Part shown: positions 63,364-64,000 of the stretch, piece by piece
Position numbering within the stretch: the stretch's first letter is position 1
Layout of the letters: each line of letters opens with the position of its first letter
Source: Phyllobacteriaceae bacterium
GTDB taxonomy: Bacteria; Pseudomonadota; Alphaproteobacteria; Rhizobiales; Rhizobiaceae
DNA length: 64,000 nt
Assembly: GCA_016711085.1 (NCBI GenBank)
Contig: JADJTR010000004.1
Location: 372,001 to 436,000, forward strand
Direction: 5' to 3'
Made by a program: the position numbers and the translations under genes
Notes under the pieces: generated by a model
Seen by the model: the letters and a program-made list of their open reading frames with translations, nothing else
Databases searched by the model: none
Told to the model about the DNA's origin: nothing

Positions 63364-63385
63364 CTGTCACACTCCTGTCACAACG
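63364..63385 (+). repeat. Integrase arm-type site candidate (right)
   Basis: Near copy (20 of 22) of 57869-57890, 115 bp inside attR, same orientation. The 63292-63499 gap otherwise shows only a short GTAGCTCAG that recalls a tRNA D arm. Confidence 0.55.
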
Positions 63386-63499
63386 GCAGCCTGAAAGGAG
63401 CGCACAAGTGCACAGGTTGCGTAGCTCAGAAAAAGATCGTAGACTGCGCAAGCAGCTGAATTCATTCAGTCTTTTGCGAGGAGCCTGAAAGGCGACGGT

Positions 63500-63564
<65 letters not shown>

Positions 63565-63581
63565 CCTTTTCCCCAATTGAG

Positions 63582-64000
63582 TCAACTCGCACCGAAGCCT
63601 TTGGATTCGCGAAACAATTCGTCGCCGCCGAGCGCGTTGACGGCGATCACCGCCTGGGTCCGGCTGACGACGCCGAGTTTGCGCAGGATTTCCGACACAT
63701 GGGCCTTGACCGTGGTTTCGCCCACCTGGAGTTCATAGGCGATCTGCTTGTTGAGCTTGCCGGCGCGCAACATGTCGAGCACGCGCATCTGCTGTGGCGT
63801 GAGCATCGCCAGCCGTTTCAGCATGCCGGTCCCGGCGGTCGCCGCCTCAACCGGTTTTTCGTGGCCTTCGGGCAGAAAGACATCGCCGCTCATCACCCGG
63901 CGGATTGCCTCGGCCAGCGTCGCCTTGCGCGCCGATTTCGGCACGAATCCGGCGGCCCCGTAAGCTATCGCCTGTTCGACAATGCGCGCGTCCTCATGGC
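63582..64000 (-). CDS. LuxR-type response regulator (5' end off the window)
   Basis: 139 residues seen. End of a receiver domain (HEDARIVEQAIAYGAAGFVPKSA, with the conserved Lys) and a LuxR helix-turn-helix (LTPQQMRVLDMLRAGKLNKQIAYEL, VGETTVKAHVSEILRKLGV; in pieces). NarL/FixJ family. The gene continues past 64000, so the start codon and phospho-acceptor are not visible. Confidence 0.88.
   Translation of the reverse strand, partial: HEDARIVEQAIAYGAAGFVPKSARKATLAEAIRRVMSGDVFLPEGHEKPVEAATAGTGMLKRLAMLTPQQMRVLDMLRAGKLNKQIAYELQVGETTVKAHVSEILRKLGVVSRTQAVIAVNALGGDELFRESKGFGAS

Overview
The window is a GC-rich stretch of an alphaproteobacterial chromosome, most likely from the order Hyphomicrobiales (Rhizobiales). 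Pointers are a CpdR response regulator ending in the Ala-Ala degradation signal, TTAA-N7-TTAA CtrA boxes, an ornithine decarboxylase behind a ~400-nt leader of the alphaproteobacterial speF type, homospermidine synthase, an Omp10-like lipoprotein, a possible ROSE-type thermosensor in front of hsp20, and CCUCCUCCC-loop small RNAs. No rRNA, CRISPR array or complete insertion sequence is visible. Family-level placement is not possible from this sequence alone.

Layout. 1-5.5 kb: a frameshifted papain-like peptidase/hydrolase fusion running off the left edge, an acyl-CoA dehydrogenase, an SCP2 protein, a GNAT and ornithine decarboxylase. 6-8.8 kb: LysR, then a DUF1007/NicO nickel-cobalt module ending in an 82-bp inverted-repeat element. 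8.8-13.8 kb: two SDR enzymes, a GNAT, a Kazal-domain protein, a CtrA-box/anti-Shine-Dalgarno sRNA locus and an ABA4-like membrane operon facing a TetR regulator. 13.8-16.3 kb: molybdate importer modABC. 16.5-27.2 kb: TerB-like protein, muramidase, KDPG aldolase, DUF882 protein, sigma-54 activator, M3 peptidase, OmpA-like protein, helix-hairpin-helix protein and DUF3445 protein. 27.3-41.5 kb: homospermidine synthase, ferrochelatase, SPFH/NfeD pair, KdsD, an outer-membrane barrel, GalU, MltB and DUF459. 41.6-49.3 kb: gltD and gltB separated by a small toxin-antitoxin-like cassette and a secreted nuclease. 49.6-57.7 kb: threonine aldolase, a bufferin (bufABCD) operon, hsp20, a lipase, hisN-type phosphatase, hutG-type hydrolase, a second sRNA candidate and cpdR.

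57.7-63.6 kb is a 5.8-kb genomic island in tRNA-Val(GAC), bounded by a perfect 65-bp direct repeat and carrying a tyrosine integrase, two unknown genes, a P-loop ATPase with a C-terminal winged-helix-like part, and a SEC-C protein with a putative PD-(D/E)XK nuclease core. Beyond it a LuxR-type response regulator runs off the right edge.

How genes connect. Decarboxylase and homospermidine synthase together give an ornithine-putrescine-homospermidine route. CpdR (which controls CtrA proteolysis) shares the window with three CtrA-like boxes, at an sRNA, ompA and the DUF882 gene. At least a dozen otherwise conserved genes carry apparent one-base indels, mostly in short G/C runs, including gltD, modA and ornithine decarboxylase. 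This density points to assembly indel error more than to real decay; such genes are described here with their restored reading.
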